Assembly (NCBI GenBank): GCA_039933315.1 | Contig: JBDTOI010000230.1 | Span: 1-6,062 of the forward strand | DNA: 6,062 bases | Reading direction: 5' to 3' | Source of the DNA: DASXRU01 sp039933315 | GTDB taxonomy: Bacteria; Acidobacteriota; Blastocatellia; Pyrinomonadales; Pyrinomonadaceae | Shown: one piece after another, positions 5,688-6,062 of the stretch | Position numbering within the stretch: the first letter of the stretch is position 1 | How the letters are laid out: every line of letters starts with the position of its first letter | Translations under genes and position numbers: made by a program | The notes under the pieces: generated by a model | The model's input: only the letters and a program-made list of their open reading frames with translations | What the model was told of the DNA's origin: nothing | The model's database searches: none

Positions 5688-6062
5688 ATGGCGAGAACTG
5701 GAACATGGATGCAGCGCTGGCGTGTGCCGCTGGGTTTTGTCTCTGCGGCGGTGTTTCTCGTGTTCGCGAAGCCTAGCCCTAAGACGCTGGTCGTAGGCGG
5801 GACAATCGCCGTCGCAGGGCTTTTCTTACGGGCCTGGTCCGCCGGCCATATCCGAAAAAATGATGTGCTGGCGGTCACCGGGCCCTACGCCTATACGCGA
5901 AACCCGCTCTACCTCGGCAGCTTTGTCATTGGAATGGGTTTCACCATAGCGGCGGCGCGTCCCGCCCTGGCCGTCCTTTTTGCTGTGCTGTTCCTGTGCA
6001 TCTATCTGCCGGTAATGCGCGTCGAAGCAAAGACCCTGGTGGGGATTTTCGGCGACAGCTAT
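5688..6062 (+). CDS. Isoprenylcysteine carboxyl methyltransferase (ICMT/PEMT) family membrane protein, 3' end cut by window
   Basis: This is an integral-membrane, SAM-dependent methyltransferase-family protein; the substrate of bacterial members is usually unknown. The 125 visible residues give hydrophobic segments at about 12-27, 33-50, 74-90 and 93-110. The family signature is clear: AGHIRKNDVLAVTGPYAYTR (52-71) followed by NPLYLG (72-77), and a post-membrane segment RVEAKTLVGIFGDSY (111-125) containing the usual Glu and FGxxY. The frame runs off the right edge, so perhaps 20-40 residues are missing. ATG 5688 has GGA five bases upstream; ATG 5709 (residue 8) is the alternative. It is separated from the heptose genes by about 400 bp and is probably a separate unit. 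Confidence 0.85.
   Translation, partial: MARTGTWMQRWRVPLGFVSAAVFLVFAKPSPKTLVVGGTIAVAGLFLRAWSAGHIRKNDVLAVTGPYAYTRNPLYLGSFVIGMGFTIAAARPALAVLFAVLFLCIYLPVMRVEAKTLVGIFGDSY

Noticed and set aside
5297..5878. A long minus-strand open frame of 193 codons across the gap and the methyltransferase start
   Set aside because: It runs antisense through the clear ICMT-family coding region and has no recognisable domain; this is typical of a shadow frame in GC-rich DNA.

Overview
This is a moderately GC-rich bacterial chromosomal window with every supported gene on the + strand. It comes from a Gram-negative-type organism, because it carries the enzymes for the ADP-heptose used in lipopolysaccharide inner core. 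The short repeats at gene junctions, a split HldE and the overall style of the proteins remind me of Acidobacteriota (Blastocatellia-like). That placement is an inference from general familiarity, not something the sequence proves.

Layout: (1) 33-1013, a two-TM potassium channel fused to a cytoplasmic RCK/TrkA module; its reading frame is open to the left edge, so the true start may lie outside. (2) 1064-1906, an extended SDR (nucleotide-sugar epimerase/dehydratase family) in which the usual catalytic Tyr is Leu. (3) 1903/1912-3069, a GT9 heptosyltransferase of WaaF type. (4) 3066-3650, the heptose bisphosphate phosphatase GmhB, overlapping waaF by ATGA. (5) after a 99-bp gap, 3750-4769, the PfkB-type heptose-7-phosphate kinase (HldE domain 1). 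(6) 4766-5281, the nucleotidyltransferase (HldE domain 2), overlapping by ATGA. (7) about 400 bp with no confident gene. (8) 5688 to the right edge, the 5' part of an ICMT-type integral-membrane methyltransferase, truncated by the window.

Genes 3-6 form a pathway. The kinase makes heptose 1,7-bisphosphate, GmhB removes the 7-phosphate, the nucleotidyltransferase adds AMP to give ADP-D-glycero-beta-D-manno-heptose, and WaaF uses the ADP-heptose (normally after epimerisation by HldD) to extend the LPS inner core. GmhA and a recognisable HldD are not in the window. The SDR sits where HldD might be expected but does not look like it.

The most unusual structure is at the gene boundaries. Four consecutive junctions carry different short repeats that are translated into, or abut, protein ends: a 9-bp tandem repeat at 1012-1047 followed directly by a 13-bp motif at 1044-1056; a palindromic hairpin at 3034-3056; a 14-bp-period repeat at 3631-3658 sharing the 13-bp motif; and a 7-bp tandem duplication at 4784-4797. 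These look like dispersed intergenic repeats, and they make several annotated starts and C-termini doubtful. I found no phage genes, transposase, CRISPR array, tRNA or rRNA, and I do not see a clear new multi-gene system.
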